This document shows positions 41,868 to 55,007 of a stretch of DNA of 64,000 nt, in pieces; the first letter of the stretch is position 1, and every line of letters begins with the position of its first letter. The stretch covers positions 2,108,001-2,172,000 of the forward strand of contig NZ_AP022614.1 of NCBI RefSeq assembly GCF_010730575.1, read 5' to 3'. The DNA comes from Mycobacterium parmense. GTDB lineage: Bacteria > Actinomycetota > Actinomycetes > Mycobacteriales > Mycobacteriaceae. The notes beneath the pieces are model-generated. The model worked only from the letters and a program-made list of their open reading frames with translations, had not been told where the DNA came from and made no database searches. Position numbers and translations under genes: made by a program.

Positions 41868-42532
41868 CCGACCGATCACTGCGACACGTCGCCGGCGTGG
41901 TCGCGCCGCTGCTGCGTGACAACATCGACACCGACATCATCGCCCCCTCCCGTCTGCAGGTGCCCGGACTGGGCAAGACCGGTTATGAATCAATCCTGTT
42001 CGGCAACTGGCGCTACGACGAGAACGGCTGCGAACGGCCCGATTTCATCCTGAACCAGACGGATTACCGGGCCGCGACGATGCTGCTCACCGGTGCGAAC
42101 TTCGGCTGCGGCAGCTCCCGGGAATCCGCGGTCTGGGCGCTACGCGGATTCGGCATCAAGGCCATCATCGCCCCCGGCTTCGGGTCCATCTTCGCCGCCA
42201 ACTGCTACCGCAACACCATCCTGCCGCTGACCCTCCCGCCGGACGAACACGCCCGCCTGGTCGCCGAACTACACATCGACGCCGCCGAACCACCACGAGC
42301 AGAGATCGACCTCGAACACCGCCGCGTGCGGGCCACCGCGGGGCCCTGGCACTCGTTCCCCATCGACCACCGGCCCCGCAGTTTGCTCCTCGACGGACTC
42401 GACGACATCGACGACAATCTGCGGCACCGCAACGACATCGACGCCTACCGCGCCCGCGACCAACGGCTGCGCCCCTGGCTGTACCGCCGCGCCGACAGCA
42501 CGGGACGCGACAGCGCGGAAAACCGGGGCTAG
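41864..42532 (+). CDS. Aconitase-family hydratase small subunit (LeuD/DmdB-like)
   Basis: A 222-residue swivel-domain subunit. The N-terminal [13 protein letters not shown] and the substrate-binding [20 protein letters not shown] (about residues 77-96) are the LeuD/aconitase domain 4 signatures. The usual SSREHA is SSRESA here. It combines with the large subunit encoded just upstream (ATGA overlap). Its stop codon shares the bases CTAG with the stop of the convergent WS/DGAT gene, so the cassette ends exactly at the next core gene. Confidence 0.85.
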   Translation: MTDRSLRHVAGVVAPLLRDNIDTDIIAPSRLQVPGLGKTGYESILFGNWRYDENGCERPDFILNQTDYRAATMLLTGANFGCGSSRESAVWALRGFGIKAIIAPGFGSIFAANCYRNTILPLTLPPDEHARLVAELHIDAAEPPRAEIDLEHRRVRATAGPWHSFPIDHRPRSLLLDGLDDIDDNLRHRNDIDAYRARDQRLRPWLYRRADSTGRDSAENRG

Positions 42533-43929
42533 ACGCTCAGCGCCGCCGCCTTCTCGAGTTCGGTCAGCGCCTGCTCGATGCGGTCGGCCATGTCGTCGAT
42601 GTCGTTGGCCACCTCGGGCGTCGTCACGAAACCGAAGTCCAGGTAGTCCTGGTAGGAGAAGCAGGTGATGTTCAGCGCGACGTCCATCACCGGCGGACCC
42701 AGCGGCACCAGCGACTCCAGCCTGGCCCCGGCCATGTACAGCGTAAAAGGAGGGCCCGGGACGTTGGACACGACCAGGTTGATGGGCGCCAGGTTTCGCG
42801 ACAGCCCGCTGGCCGTGTAGGCGCGCGCGGCCAGCTGCAGCAGCCCGGGCGGGGTGGTCTCGGTGAGCCCCATGATCTGATGCGCCGACAGAGCCCTGGC
42901 CATTTCCTTTGCGCTCTGCGTGCTTTCGTGGATGGCCCGCAGCCGCTCGCCGGGGTCTTCGATATCGGTCGCGAGCGACGCGGTCATCGAGCTGACCTGA
43001 TTACCGACGTCGTCCTTGCTCTCGTCGGTGCGCGTCGACACCGGGATCTGCGCGATCAGCGGTTTGGCCGGCAGCTCGCCACGCTTGAGCAGGTACTCCC
43101 GGGCGGCGCCGGCCACCAGCGCCAGCACGACGTCATTCAGCTTGACGCCGAAGGCGTCCTTGACGGCCTTGGCGCGGGCCAGCTCGATGCGGCAGCCGCT
43201 GATCCGGCGGTGGGGCGACACCGGGGCGTTGAAGCGCGTCTTGGGCGCCTCGAAGTAACGCGGCGGCCTGCTTCGGATGCCCAGCGTGGCGATCTGCTGG
43301 CGCAGCGTCTGCTCGACGAGCAGGGCGACGCGGAACGGCGTCTTGACGCCGACGTTGATCAACGCGCCGATCGCGCGGCGTTGGAGGCCGGGGAGCTGCG
43401 ATCCGCCCAGCGACCCGACCGTGCCCTCGCGCGGCGGCCGGGGTTCGGGCGTGACGTCCAACAGGATTTCACCCAGCCCGGCGCCGGAGACACCGTCGAC
43501 GATGGCGTGGTGCATCTTGGTCAGGATCGCGATCCGGCCGCCCCCAGGACCTTCCAGACCCTCGATGACCCACATCTCCCACAGCGGCCGCGAGCGGTCC
43601 AGCTTGTAGGACATCAGCCGGCCGACGAGCTCCTCGACTTCGCGGCGGCCGCCGGGGGCGGGAACGCCGATGCGGCGGATGTGGAAGTCGATGTCGAGAT
43701 CGGGATCCTCGACGAACCACGGCCGGTCCAGCCCCAGGGGCGCGCCCGTGACCCGCCAGCGCAGCTGGGGCAGCTCGGGCAAACGCTCGACGATCAGCTC
43801 GCGCAGACGCTGGAAGCTGTACTCGGGCGCGTCGCTGGGATCACAGATCGCCAGCGCACCCACGTGCATGTGCCAGCCCGCCGTCTCCGCCGACCAGAAC
43901 GCCGCGTCGACACTCGAAAGCCGTTTCAT
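42529..43929 (-). CDS. WS/DGAT-family diacylglycerol O-acyltransferase (Rv1425 ortholog)
   Basis: A 466-residue enzyme esterifying acyl-CoA to diacylglycerol or wax alcohols. The catalytic motif HHxxxDG is visible in [20 protein letters not shown] (about residues 137-156). The family C-terminal segment [20 protein letters not shown] is also present. It probably contributes to triacylglycerol storage or envelope lipids. In M. tuberculosis it faces lipO (Rv1426c) directly; here the three-gene cassette separates them. Confidence 0.92.
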   Translation of the reverse strand: MKRLSSVDAAFWSAETAGWHMHVGALAICDPSDAPEYSFQRLRELIVERLPELPQLRWRVTGAPLGLDRPWFVEDPDLDIDFHIRRIGVPAPGGRREVEELVGRLMSYKLDRSRPLWEMWVIEGLEGPGGGRIAILTKMHHAIVDGVSGAGLGEILLDVTPEPRPPREGTVGSLGGSQLPGLQRRAIGALINVGVKTPFRVALLVEQTLRQQIATLGIRSRPPRYFEAPKTRFNAPVSPHRRISGCRIELARAKAVKDAFGVKLNDVVLALVAGAAREYLLKRGELPAKPLIAQIPVSTRTDESKDDVGNQVSSMTASLATDIEDPGERLRAIHESTQSAKEMARALSAHQIMGLTETTPPGLLQLAARAYTASGLSRNLAPINLVVSNVPGPPFTLYMAGARLESLVPLGPPVMDVALNITCFSYQDYLDFGFVTTPEVANDIDDMADRIEQALTELEKAAALSV

Positions 43930-43947
43930 GAGCTGACCGTAGCCCGA

Positions 43948-44931
43948 TCAGGCATCCTCCAACAGATCCGGCGTCACCGCCGACTCCGTGTCGGGGATGC
44001 CGTCGATTTTCGCCTTGCGATCGGCCATCGACAGCAGCCGCCGAATGCGTCCTGCCACAGCGTCTTTGGTCATCGGAGGGTCGGCGAGCCGGCCGAGTTC
44101 CTCCAGCGACGCCTGCCGGTGCTCGACGCGCAGCTTGCCCGCCGAGGCCAGGTGGTCGGGCACGGTGTCACCGAGGATCTGAAGCGCCCGCTCGACGCGG
44201 GCGGCCGCCGCGACCGCCGCCCGCGCCGAGCGGCGCAGGTTGGCGTCGTCGAAGTTGGCCAGCCGGTTGGCCGTGGCCCGCACCTCGCGCCGCATCCGGC
44301 GCTCCTCCCAGACCAGCCGGGTGTCCTGGGCGCCCATCCGGGTGAGCAGCGCGCCGATCGCCTCGCCGTCGCGCACCACCACCCGGTCCGCGCCGCGCAC
44401 CTCGCGGGCCTTGGCGCTGACCCCGAGCCGCCGGGCCGCGCCCACGAGCGCCAGCGCGGCCTCCGGTCCCGGGCAACTGACTTCCAGCGCGGACGAACGT
44501 CCCGGCTCGGTCAGCGAGCCGTGCGCCAGAAACGCGCCCCGCCATGCGGCTTCGGCGTCGCCGATGCTGCCGCCGACGACCTGGGCCGGCAGGCCGCGCA
44601 CCGGCCGCCCCCGCACGTCGAGCAGCCCGGTCTGGCGCGCGAGCGCCTCACCGTCGTTGGCCACCCGCAGCACGTAGCGGGTGCTCTTGCGAATCCCGCT
44701 GGCCGACAGGACATGCACCACGGCGTTGTAGCCGTACAGCTCGAAGATGTCCTTGCGCAGCCGCCGCGCGATGTTGCCCAGGTCGACCTCGGCCTCGACG
44801 ACCACCCGGCCGCCCACGATGTGCAGCCCGCCGGCAAACCTCAGCAGCGAGGTGACTTCCGCGCGCCGCGCGCTGACCGACTTCACCGTGAGGCGACTCA
44901 GCTCGTCCTTGACCTCGGTCGTCATCGCCAC
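43948..44931 (-). CDS. whiA: WhiA sporulation/cell-division regulator
   Basis: A 327-residue WhiA. The N-terminal two-domain LAGLIDADG-homing-endonuclease-like fold includes [20 protein letters not shown] and [20 protein letters not shown]. It is followed by the C-terminal helix-turn-helix ([33 protein letters not shown]). In actinobacteria it activates cell-division genes together with WhiB. Conserved order uvrC-rapZ-cuvA-whiA. The start overlaps cuvA by 10 bases. Confidence 0.95.
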   Translation of the reverse strand: MAMTTEVKDELSRLTVKSVSARRAEVTSLLRFAGGLHIVGGRVVVEAEVDLGNIARRLRKDIFELYGYNAVVHVLSASGIRKSTRYVLRVANDGEALARQTGLLDVRGRPVRGLPAQVVGGSIGDAEAAWRGAFLAHGSLTEPGRSSALEVSCPGPEAALALVGAARRLGVSAKAREVRGADRVVVRDGEAIGALLTRMGAQDTRLVWEERRMRREVRATANRLANFDDANLRRSARAAVAAAARVERALQILGDTVPDHLASAGKLRVEHRQASLEELGRLADPPMTKDAVAGRIRRLLSMADRKAKIDGIPDTESAVTPDLLEDA

Positions 44932-45956
44932 GCGTCGTCACCCCTGTCGCCGTCGATCCGAACCTCTTCGGGGGCCGTCGCACTCGGCGTCCCCGGGCCC
45001 TGGTGGCCCGCCCGGACCCCGTCCAGGGCCGCCGCGAGCTTGCCTGGATCATGTAAAGGTGTACCAGGTCTGGCCACATCCGCGAAGTGGACCTGGGCTT
45101 GCAGCAACGTCGCGGTGCGGCGCAGTTGGTCCCGCTCCCGCTCGCTCGGCACCCGTTCGGCGTCGATGATGATGTCGTGCACGGTGAACCAGGGGGCGTG
45201 CTGGGCCAGTACGTGCAGGTGACGCTCCACGGAGAAGCCGGCCGTCTCCCCCGGCTCGGCCACCAGGTTCAGCACCAGGGCCCGCCGGGCGGTGGTAGCC
45301 TGCAGCGCCGACGCCAGCCCGGGGACCAGCACGTGCGGGATCACGCTCGTGAACCACGACCCCGGCCCCAGCACCACCAGGTCGGCGCCCATGATGGCGT
45401 CGACGGCCTGCCGGGTCGCGGGCGGGTCCTTGGGCAGCAGCCGCACCCGCCGCACCTTGCCCGGCGTGGTCGCGATCGCCACCTGGCCGCGGATCAGCCG
45501 GAACATGCGCGGGTCGGTCTCCAGGCCGGACACGTCGGCCTCGATCTGCAGCGCGATGGGGCACATCGGCAGCACCCGGCCCTTGACGCCGAGGATGCGT
45601 CCGAGCTCGTCGAGCGCGGCGACCGGATCGGCCAGCACCTCGGACAGCCCGGCGAGCATCAGGTTGCCGATCGGGTGTCCGGCCAGCGCGCCGCTGCCGC
45701 CGAACCGGTGCTGCAGGATGGTCGCCCACAGCCGTCCGTGCGGGCTGTCAGAAGCCAACGCGGCCAACGCCATTCGCAGGTCTCCGGGCGGCACCACGCC
45801 GAGTTCGCTGCGCAGCCGGCCCGACGATCCGCCGTCGTCGGCCACCGTCACCACCGCCGTGACGTGAGGGGTCAGCCGCCGCGCGGCCGAGAGCGTCGCG
45901 TACAGACCGTGCCCGCCGCCGAGCGCCACGATGCCCTGGTTCACCGGTGCGCTCAT
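44922..45956 (-). CDS. cuvA: CuvA/YvcK-family UDP-sugar-binding protein
   Basis: A 344-residue CofD-like protein. The N-terminal [20 protein letters not shown] and [18 protein letters not shown] form the nucleotide-sugar binding site, and [20 protein letters not shown] is the second family signature. In mycobacteria the YvcK homolog (Rv1422, CuvA) is needed for normal cell shape and for carbon use through peptidoglycan precursors. It lies between rapZ and whiA with overlaps at both ends. An alternative name is yvcK. Confidence 0.93.
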   Translation of the reverse strand: MSAPVNQGIVALGGGHGLYATLSAARRLTPHVTAVVTVADDGGSSGRLRSELGVVPPGDLRMALAALASDSPHGRLWATILQHRFGGSGALAGHPIGNLMLAGLSEVLADPVAALDELGRILGVKGRVLPMCPIALQIEADVSGLETDPRMFRLIRGQVAIATTPGKVRRVRLLPKDPPATRQAVDAIMGADLVVLGPGSWFTSVIPHVLVPGLASALQATTARRALVLNLVAEPGETAGFSVERHLHVLAQHAPWFTVHDIIIDAERVPSERERDQLRRTATLLQAQVHFADVARPGTPLHDPGKLAAALDGVRAGHQGPGTPSATAPEEVRIDGDRGDDAWR

Positions 45957-46870
45957 TCGCGGCCCAGGTCCCGGTGCAGCGCCCGCACCGACAGCTGCGG
46001 GTTGCCCCGCAGCAGCTGCATCAACGCCTCGGCGATCGCGACGCTGCGATGCTTCCCGCCGGTGCAGCCGATGGCGACCGTCATATAGCGCTTGCCCTCC
46101 CGCCGGTAGCCGTCGACAACCAGAGACAGCAATCGATGGTAAGCATCGAGGAACTCCGCCGCGCCGGGTTGGTCCAACACGTAGTCGCGCACAGCCGGGT
46201 GCTGGCCGGTGAGCGGACGCAACTCGTCGACCCAGTGCGGGTTGGGCAGGAAACGCACGTCCATCACCATGTCGGCGTCCATCGGCAGGCCGTACTTGAA
46301 GCCGAACGACTCGACGGTGACGCTCACGTACGTCCCGGTCTCGCCGCCGAACGCCCGCTCGATGCTCTCGCGCAGGCCCCGCACCGACAGCGTCGAGGTG
46401 TCGATGATCAGGTCGGCGGTGGCGCGGACCGGGGCCAGCATCCGGCGTTCGGCGGCGATGCCCTCGGCCAGGGTCTGCTGGCCCTGCAGCGGGTGGCTGC
46501 GGCGGTTCTGTTCGTAGCGGCGCACCAGCATGTCGTCGGACGCCTCCATGAACACCACGCGCGGGCTGATGCCGCGGGTGGCCAGCTCGGTGCGCACCGA
46601 GTCCAGGTCGCCGGTGAAACCGCGCGACCGCACATCCATCACGACGGCCAGCTTGGTGATTCGCGAGCCGGCCGCCAAGCCGAGATCGACCATCCGGGTG
46701 ATCAGCTGGGGCGGCAGGTTGTCGGCCACGTACCAGCCGAGATCCTCGAGCACCTTGGCCGCCGTGCCCCGTCCGGCCCCGGACAGTCCGGTGACCAGGA
46801 CGACGTCGATGTCCGCCCCCGTTTCGGGGCGGGCATCGCCCGGGTGGCTGTCGGTCAGGTCGCCCGTCAT
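45953..46870 (-). CDS. rapZ: RapZ/YvcJ-family nucleotide-binding protein
   Basis: A 305-residue P-loop protein. The Walker A-type motif is [20 protein letters not shown], in which the usual GKS/T lysine is Arg, so ATP use may differ. The C-terminal domain has [20 protein letters not shown] and [19 protein letters not shown], the RapZ signature that binds RNA or UDP-GlcNAc in other bacteria. The order uvrC-rapZ-cuvA-whiA is conserved. It overlaps uvrC and cuvA by 4 bases each. Confidence 0.93.
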   Translation of the reverse strand: MTGDLTDSHPGDARPETGADIDVVLVTGLSGAGRGTAAKVLEDLGWYVADNLPPQLITRMVDLGLAAGSRITKLAVVMDVRSRGFTGDLDSVRTELATRGISPRVVFMEASDDMLVRRYEQNRRSHPLQGQQTLAEGIAAERRMLAPVRATADLIIDTSTLSVRGLRESIERAFGGETGTYVSVTVESFGFKYGLPMDADMVMDVRFLPNPHWVDELRPLTGQHPAVRDYVLDQPGAAEFLDAYHRLLSLVVDGYRREGKRYMTVAIGCTGGKHRSVAIAEALMQLLRGNPQLSVRALHRDLGRE

Positions 46871-48819
46871 TCGGAGCCTCCCGTCGACCCGGCCCGCTCG
46901 GGCCGCAGGGCTTCGAGCACCGCGGTGGCGGTGGCCACTCCGATCCCGGGCACGGCGGTGATCTGGTCGACGGTGGCCTCCTTGAGGCGGGCTATCGATC
47001 CGAAGTGGGTTACCAGCGCCTTGCGGCGATGCTCCCCCAATCCTGGCACCGAATCCAGCGCCGATGCTGTCATTCGCTTGGATCGCTTGCTGCGATGGTA
47101 GGTGATCGCGAACCGGTGCGCCTCGTCACGGACCCGCTGCAGCAGATAGAGACCCTCGCTGTTGCGCGGCAGGATGACCGGGTCCGGCTCGCTGGGCACC
47201 CACACCTCTTCCAGCCGCTTGGCCAGGCCGATCACCGCGACGTCGGTGACGCCCAGCTCCTCGAGCACGGCGGCGGCGGCGTTGACCTGGGGCGCGCCGC
47301 CGTCGACGACGTACAGGTTGGGCGGGTAGGCGAAGCGGCGCGTTTTGCCCTCCGGCGAAAGCAGATTCGGGTCGTTCTTGTCGCTCAGATGCCGCTGGAA
47401 CCGGCGGCGGGTCACCTCGGCGATGGAGGCGACGTCGTCGGAACGCCCCTGCCCCGCAGCTTCCCTGATCCCGAAGTGGCGGTAGTCCGACTTGCGGGGC
47501 AGGCCGTCCTCGAACACCACCAGCGAGCCGACGACGTCGGTGCCCTGCACGTGACTGACGTCGACGCACTCGATGCGCAGCGGAGCCTCCGGCAGCCCCA
47601 GGGCGTCCTGAATGCTCTGCAGCGCCGCCGATCTGGCGTTGAAGTCGCCGGCGCGCTTCAATTTGTGTTGCTGCAGGGCGTCTTTGGCGTTGCGCTGCAC
47701 GGTCTCGGCCAGCGCCCGCTTGTCGCCGCGGCGCGGAACCCGCAGCACCACCCGCGAGCCGCGCAGGCCGGAGAGCCAGGTGGCGAGCTCGTCGGCGTTG
47801 GACGGCAGGCACGGCACCAGCACCTCGCGGGGCACCGGGTTGACGGCCTCGTCGGCCGAGCCACCCAATTCCGCCTGCTCGCCGTAGAACTGCGTCAGGA
47901 ACTGTTCGACCAATCGCTCCTCGCCGGATTCCCCGGGGTCGCCGGACTTCTCGACGATCCAGCCGCGCTGCCCGCGGACCCGGCCGCCGCGGACGTGGAA
48001 CACCTGCACCGCGGCTTCGAGGTCGTCGTCGGCGAAGGCGACCACGTCGGCGTCGGTGCCGTCCCCGAGCACCACGGCCTGCTTCTCCATGGCGCGCTTG
48101 AGCGCGCCGAGGTCGTCGCGCAGCCGCGCGGCCCGCTCGAAGTCGAGTTCGTCGGCGGCGGCGTTCATCCGCTGCTCCAGTTCGCGGGCGAACCGATCGG
48201 TTTTGCCCGACAGGAAGTCGCAGAAGTCCTCGACGATCTGGCGATGCTGCTCGGCGCTGACCCTCCCGACACACGGCGCGGAGCACTTGTCGATGTAGCC
48301 GAGCAGGCACGGCCGGCCGATCTGGTTGTGGCGCTTGAACACTCCGGCCGAGCAGGTGCGGGCCGGGAACACCCGCGTGAGGAGGTCGAGGGTTTCGCGG
48401 ATGGCCCACGCGTGCGAATACGGCCCGAAGTAGCGCACGCCCTTGCGGCGCGGGCCGCGGTACACCATCAGCCGCGGGAATTCCTCGTTGAGGGTGACCG
48501 CCAGCACCGGATAGGATTTGTCGTCGCGGTAGCGGACGTTGAAGCGCGGATCGAACTCCTTGATCCAGTTGTATTCCAGCTGCAAGGCCTCGACTTCGGT
48601 GTTGACCACCGTCCACTCGACCTTGGCCGCGGTCGTCACCATCTGCCGGGTGCGCGGATGCAGGCCCGCGACGTCGGCGAAGTACGACGTCAACCTGCTG
48701 CGCAGGCTCTTGGCCTTGCCGACGTAGATGACTCGTCCGTGCGGGTCCCGGAACCGGTAGACGCCGGGCTCGACCGGGATGGACCCGGGCGCGGGGCGAT
48801 ATGTGGCGGGATCTGGCAC
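46867..48819 (-). CDS. uvrC: Excinuclease ABC subunit C
   Basis: A 650-residue UvrC that makes both incisions in nucleotide-excision repair. Domains: GIY-YIG nuclease ([20 protein letters not shown], about residues 19-38), a cysteine cluster ([10 protein letters not shown]), the UVR/UvrB-binding motif ([20 protein letters not shown]), the RNase H-like nuclease with [20 protein letters not shown], and C-terminal tandem helix-hairpin-helices ([20 protein letters not shown]). The lprH and Rv1419 genes found beside it in M. tuberculosis are missing. First gene of the uvrC-rapZ-cuvA-whiA operon. The 157-base upstream spacer has a GCCCC-GAA-GGGGC hairpin at 48859-48871. Confidence 0.96.
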   Translation of the reverse strand: MPDPATYRPAPGSIPVEPGVYRFRDPHGRVIYVGKAKSLRSRLTSYFADVAGLHPRTRQMVTTAAKVEWTVVNTEVEALQLEYNWIKEFDPRFNVRYRDDKSYPVLAVTLNEEFPRLMVYRGPRRKGVRYFGPYSHAWAIRETLDLLTRVFPARTCSAGVFKRHNQIGRPCLLGYIDKCSAPCVGRVSAEQHRQIVEDFCDFLSGKTDRFARELEQRMNAAADELDFERAARLRDDLGALKRAMEKQAVVLGDGTDADVVAFADDDLEAAVQVFHVRGGRVRGQRGWIVEKSGDPGESGEERLVEQFLTQFYGEQAELGGSADEAVNPVPREVLVPCLPSNADELATWLSGLRGSRVVLRVPRRGDKRALAETVQRNAKDALQQHKLKRAGDFNARSAALQSIQDALGLPEAPLRIECVDVSHVQGTDVVGSLVVFEDGLPRKSDYRHFGIREAAGQGRSDDVASIAEVTRRRFQRHLSDKNDPNLLSPEGKTRRFAYPPNLYVVDGGAPQVNAAAAVLEELGVTDVAVIGLAKRLEEVWVPSEPDPVILPRNSEGLYLLQRVRDEAHRFAITYHRSKRSKRMTASALDSVPGLGEHRRKALVTHFGSIARLKEATVDQITAVPGIGVATATAVLEALRPERAGSTGGSE

Positions 48820-48976
48820 GTCTCCAGGCTAATGGTCGCCGGCCGTGCGCTCCGAAGGGCCCCGAAGGGGCAGTTGGCTCCTCGGAAAGCCGAGACAGGG
48901 GCCCTCAATGCCGTTGCGCCCGTATCGCACCGGCCACCGGGCACGTGGGCACTCGGCGGGCGGCACCGGGCGACGC

Positions 48977-51197
<2,221 letters not shown>

Positions 51198-51399
51198 CTT
51201 GGCTACCTTGCTGTCGTGGGCCCGGGTGGGGAGCCCGAGTGTTGTCTTTAAGTATGAACCACCGGGACGCGGACGTTATTGCCGCGGACGCGCAGCCCGG
51301 ATGAGCCGGCCTTAAGTCCCGGCTGTGAAGAGGATCTGAGACACGGGGTCCGGCGCGCCAACGCGTTTTGGCGCTCTGTGCGGGGGGAATGGGGCCGGC

Positions 51400-51768
51400 A
51401 TGAATACCACCACGCAAACAAAACCGTGGGTTCGCCTGTGCACCGCAGCACTGGCGGCCGGCGGTCTCGCTGCAACCACGCTGGGTCTGGCTTCCGGAAC
51501 CGCTCAGGCGGCGCCCCCGCCGGCGCCGGCGTACCACCACCACTGGTGTCCCGGCGACCAGTGGGATCAGAGCTGGGGCCCGTACCAGAACTGGAACAGC
51601 TGTCACGACTGGGACGACAACTACGGCCCGGCCGGCTATGGCGCCCCGCCGCCGTGGGCGCGGCCGATGCCGCCGCCACCGCCGTGGGCGCCTTGGGCGC
51701 ACGTCGTCTGGAACCCCGGGGTGAATGACTGGGGTTATTGGGACGGCCCCGTCTGGCGACCGCTCTAG
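51400..51768 (+). CDS. Small secreted Trp/Pro-rich protein
   Basis: A 122-residue exported protein. Signal peptide residues 1-38, ending ASGTAQAAPPPAP. The mature part is rich in Trp, Pro, Tyr and Asp (HHHWCPGDQWDQSWGPYQNW, then NSCHDWDDNYG), with one Cys pair that may form a disulfide, a PPPPPW stretch, and WNPGVNDWGYWDGPVW near the C-terminus. This WCPG-type pattern recurs in small mycobacterial secreted proteins of unknown function. ATG at 51400. Divergent from ribBA across a 202-base spacer. Confidence 0.8.
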   Translation: MNTTTQTKPWVRLCTAALAAGGLAATTLGLASGTAQAAPPPAPAYHHHWCPGDQWDQSWGPYQNWNSCHDWDDNYGPAGYGAPPPWARPMPPPPPWAPWAHVVWNPGVNDWGYWDGPVWRPL

Positions 51769-51909
51769 CCAAGACAGCAACCACCCGACGGCAACGCAGG
51801 CCACCGCGGCGGCGCGCACCGCCGCTGCCGGTGGCCTGCGTTCACCGGCGGTCAGCATGCGCGGCGCGGCTGAACCGAAGAGCCCGCCTCACCAGCCGCG
51901 GAAGCTGAA

Positions 51910-52518
51910 TCACCTGCCGCTGTGCGCCATCAACCGCTCGACGTATTTCGCGATCACGTCCACCTCGAGGTTGACCTGGGTGCCGACCGGCGCGCTGCCC
52001 AGGGTGGTGAGTTCCCGGGTCGTCGGGATGAGCGACACTTCGAACCAGTCCTTCGGCCCGGCGCCCAGGCCCGAGACCGTCAGGGAGATCCCGTCGACGG
52101 TGATCGACCCCTTCTCGACGACGTAGCGCGCGACCTCGGCGGGAACCTCGATGCGCACCACCTCCCAGTTCTCGGAGGGCGCCCGGGCCACGACCCGGCC
52201 GGTCCCGTCCACATGGCCCTGCACGATGTGGCCGCCGAGCCGGCTGTTGACCGCCGCGGCGCGCTCGAGGTTCACCCTGCTGCCGACCTGCAGAGCGCCC
52301 AGGTTGGACCGGTTGAGCGTCTCGGCCATCACGTCCGCGGTGAACTGGCCGTCGGCCGTCAGCTCGGCGACCGTCAGGCAGACGCCGTTGACGGCGATCG
52401 AGTCGCCGTGGCCGGCGTCGGAGGTCACGACGGGCCCGCGGATGGTCAGGCGCGCTGCGTCGGTCAGGACGTCGCGCGCCGTCACCTCCCCGAGTTCCTC
52501 GACAATTCCGGTGAACAT
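51910..52518 (-). CDS. ribE: Riboflavin synthase alpha subunit
   Basis: A 202-residue enzyme making riboflavin from two lumazine molecules. The N-terminal [12 protein letters not shown] is diagnostic. The protein has two similar lumazine-binding barrels, the first with [13 protein letters not shown] and LNRSNLGAL, the second with [13 protein letters not shown] and [13 protein letters not shown]. The ATG at 52518 is chosen from that N-terminus. It is called ribC in M. tuberculosis (Rv1412). The spacer 51769-51909 holds no gene that I can see. Confidence 0.95.
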   Translation of the reverse strand: MFTGIVEELGEVTARDVLTDAARLTIRGPVVTSDAGHGDSIAVNGVCLTVAELTADGQFTADVMAETLNRSNLGALQVGSRVNLERAAAVNSRLGGHIVQGHVDGTGRVVARAPSENWEVVRIEVPAEVARYVVEKGSITVDGISLTVSGLGAGPKDWFEVSLIPTTRELTTLGSAPVGTQVNLEVDVIAKYVERLMAHSGR

Positions 52519-52589
52519 CGCACCAGCGTAATCGGCCTGCGGGCGCCGACCCACGCCCCGCGATCCCGAGCCGCACTTAGGCGACCCTC

Positions 52590-52602
52590 TACGATGCACA
52601 GT
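52590..52602 (+). promoter_or_regulatory. -10 box for a probable leaderless lprG transcript
   Basis: TACGAT at 52590-52595 is a good mycobacterial -10 box. A start 7-8 bases downstream coincides with the ATG at 52603, and no ribosome site precedes that ATG. This suggests that lprG-p55 is expressed from a leaderless message. An ATG at 52594 overlaps the -10 box and is therefore an unlikely start. Confidence 0.5.
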
Positions 52603-53322
52603 ATGCAACTAAGCCGCCGTCTCACGGCCGTCTTTGCTTCCCTGACCCTTACAGCCCTCGCGATCTCCGGCTGCTCGTTCAGCTCCACGACGAGCAGCGG
52701 CGGACCGTTGCCCGACGGCAAGACCCTGGTGAGCCAGTCCGCCGACAGCACCAAGAACCTGAAGAGCGCGCACCTGGTGCTGACCGTGCAGGGCAAGATC
52801 GCCGGACTTCCCGTACGGAACCTGACCGGCGACCTCACCACGGTCCCGAACACCGCCGCGCAGGGCAACGCCCAGATCAGTTTCGGCGGGCAGGACATCA
52901 GCGCCGACTTCGTCGTCGTGGGTGGTGACCTGTACACCAACGCGCTGAACCCCGGCGACAAAACGATGACCGACGTCGGCCCGGCCTCACAGGTCTACGA
53001 CCCGTCGGCGATCCTGAACCCCGACACCGGCCTGGCCAACGTGCTGGCCAACTTCACCGACGCGAAGGCCGAGGGCCGCGACCAGATCAGCGGCCAGACC
53101 ACGGTCCGCATCACCGGCAACGTCTCCGCCGACGCCGTGAACAAGATCGCGGCCCCCTTCAAGGCGACCGCTCCGGTGCCGTCCACCGTCTGGATCGTGG
53201 AGAGCGGCGACCATCAGCTCGCGCAGATCAGCCTGCAGAAGAGCCAGGGGAACACCGTGCAGATGACGCTGTCGAACTGGAATCAGCCGGTGCAGGTCAA
53301 CAAGCCCACAGCGGGCTCATGA
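52603..53322 (+). CDS. lprG: Lipoprotein LprG
   Basis: A 239-residue lipid-carrier lipoprotein. Signal peptide with lipobox ALAISGC, then the LppX/LprG fold with [35 protein letters not shown] and [20 protein letters not shown]. LprG binds triacylated lipids (triacylglycerol, lipoarabinomannan) and works with the P55 efflux protein encoded next, whose start overlaps its stop (ATGA). The ATG at 52603 is chosen because it fits the leaderless promoter. ATG 52594 adds three residues. Confidence 0.95.
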   Translation: MQLSRRLTAVFASLTLTALAISGCSFSSTTSSGGPLPDGKTLVSQSADSTKNLKSAHLVLTVQGKIAGLPVRNLTGDLTTVPNTAAQGNAQISFGGQDISADFVVVGGDLYTNALNPGDKTMTDVGPASQVYDPSAILNPDTGLANVLANFTDAKAEGRDQISGQTTVRITGNVSADAVNKIAAPFKATAPVPSTVWIVESGDHQLAQISLQKSQGNTVQMTLSNWNQPVQVNKPTAGS

Positions 53323-55004
53323 GGGCGCTGGCGGGACGCCGCGTCGCGATCGGCGCCGGCAGTCTGGCGGTACTGCTCGGTGCGCTCGACGCCTACGTCG
53401 TGGTCACCATCATGCGCGACATCATGCACGACGTCGGCATCCCGATTAACCAGCTGCAGCGGATCACCCCGATCGTCACGATGTACCTGCTGGGCTACAT
53501 CGCGGCCATGCCGCTGCTCGGCAAGGCCTCCGACCGGTTCGGCCGCAAGCGGCTGCTTCAAGTCAGCCTGGCGACGTTCATGGTCGGCTCGGTGGTCACC
53601 GCGCTCTCGGTCGCCATCGGCCACTTCAACGTGGCCGACCTGAACGTCCAGATCATGGGGCACCCGCTGCAGAGCCTGCAGATCCTCGGCTACCCGATCG
53701 TGAACCTGCACGTCGAGAGCCTCCAGGTGCTGGTCGTCGGCCGTACCATCCAGGGCATCGCCAGCGGCGCGCTGTTGCCGGTCACCCTGGCCCTGGGCGC
53801 CGACCTGTGGGCGCAACGCAACCGCGCCGCCGTGCTCGGCGGCATCGGCGCCGCCCAGGAGCTCGGCAGCGTGCTGGGCCCGCTCTACGGCATCTTCATC
53901 GTCTGGCTCTTCCGCGACTGGCGCGACGTGTTCTGGATCAACATCCCGCTGACGTTGCTGGCGATGGCGCTGATCCAGGTCAGCCTGCCGAAGCACGATC
54001 GCAGCTCGGCGCCGGAGAAGATCGACCTGGTCGGTGGCCTGCTGCTGGCGGTCACCCTCGGCCTCGCGGTCATCGGGCTGTACAACCCGAATCCCAACGG
54101 CCAGCAGGCGCTGCCCAGCTACGGGCTGCCCCTGGTGATCGGCGCGGTGATCGCCGGGGTCGCGTTCCTGATCTGGGAGCGGTTCGCGCGGACGCGGCTG
54201 ATCGACCCGGCCGGGGTGCAGTTCCGGCCGTTCCTGGCCGCGTTGGGGGCGTCGTTCGCCGCCGGCGCCGCGCTGATGGTCACGCTGGTCGACGTGGAGC
54301 TGTTCGGCCAGGGCGTGCTGAGCCTGGACCAGAACAAGGCCGCCGGCATGCTCACGTCGTTCCTGATCGCGCTGCCGGTCGGCGCGCTGCTGGGCGGGTT
54401 CATCGCCACCCGGGTCGGCGACCGGGCGGTGGCGTTCGTCGGTCTGCTGATCGCCGCGGGCGGCTACCTGCTGATCTCACACTGGCCCGTGGACCTGCCG
54501 CACTACCGGCACAACTTCTTCGGCCTGTTCTCGATGCCGGCGATGAACAACGACCTGATGATCGGGGGCGTCGCGGTCAACAACGACCTGCTGATCGCGG
54601 GCATCGGGCTCGGGCTGGTGATCGGGCCGCTGACGTCGGCCGCGCTGCGCATCGTCCCGTCGGCCGAGCACGGCATCGCCTCAGCGGCGGTCGTGGTGGC
54701 CCGGATGACCGGCATGCTGATCGGCGTGGCGGCGCTGAGCGCGTGGGGCTTGTACCGCTTCTACCACATACTCAGCGCGAAGAACGCCGAGGTGTCGACC
54801 AGCCTGAGCATGACCGAGCAGGCAATTGCCAAGGCGCAGAACGCGATCCCGTCGTTCGCCGCGATGTACGGCGAGATCTTCACCATCACCGCGGGCGTCT
54901 GCGTCGTCGGGGCGCTGCTGGGGCTGCTCATCAGCGGGCGCACGGACCACGCCGAGGAGCCGGCGATTCCCGAGCAGGAACCCGTCGCCGCGCCGGCGCC
55001 GTAA
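53319..55004 (+). CDS. p55: P55 major-facilitator lipid/drug efflux protein
   Basis: A 561-residue MFS transporter (Rv1410c) with 14 hydrophobic helices. Signatures: [20 protein letters not shown] in helix 1, [20 protein letters not shown] (the A-loop between helices 2 and 3) and [16 protein letters not shown] (the antiporter motif C region). Extra periplasmic material around residues 390-430 ([20 protein letters not shown]) is typical of P55. It moves triacylglycerides and some drugs outward with LprG. Operon with lprG. Confidence 0.94.
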   Translation: MRALAGRRVAIGAGSLAVLLGALDAYVVVTIMRDIMHDVGIPINQLQRITPIVTMYLLGYIAAMPLLGKASDRFGRKRLLQVSLATFMVGSVVTALSVAIGHFNVADLNVQIMGHPLQSLQILGYPIVNLHVESLQVLVVGRTIQGIASGALLPVTLALGADLWAQRNRAAVLGGIGAAQELGSVLGPLYGIFIVWLFRDWRDVFWINIPLTLLAMALIQVSLPKHDRSSAPEKIDLVGGLLLAVTLGLAVIGLYNPNPNGQQALPSYGLPLVIGAVIAGVAFLIWERFARTRLIDPAGVQFRPFLAALGASFAAGAALMVTLVDVELFGQGVLSLDQNKAAGMLTSFLIALPVGALLGGFIATRVGDRAVAFVGLLIAAGGYLLISHWPVDLPHYRHNFFGLFSMPAMNNDLMIGGVAVNNDLLIAGIGLGLVIGPLTSAALRIVPSAEHGIASAAVVVARMTGMLIGVAALSAWGLYRFYHILSAKNAEVSTSLSMTEQAIAKAQNAIPSFAAMYGEIFTITAGVCVVGALLGLLISGRTDHAEEPAIPEQEPVAAPAP

Positions 55005-55007
55005 CCC

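Noticed and set aside
48841..48880. Terminator between the PH-domain gene and uvrC
   Set aside because: The GCCCC-GAA-GGGGC stem is short and has no T tract; mentioned only as a hairpin.
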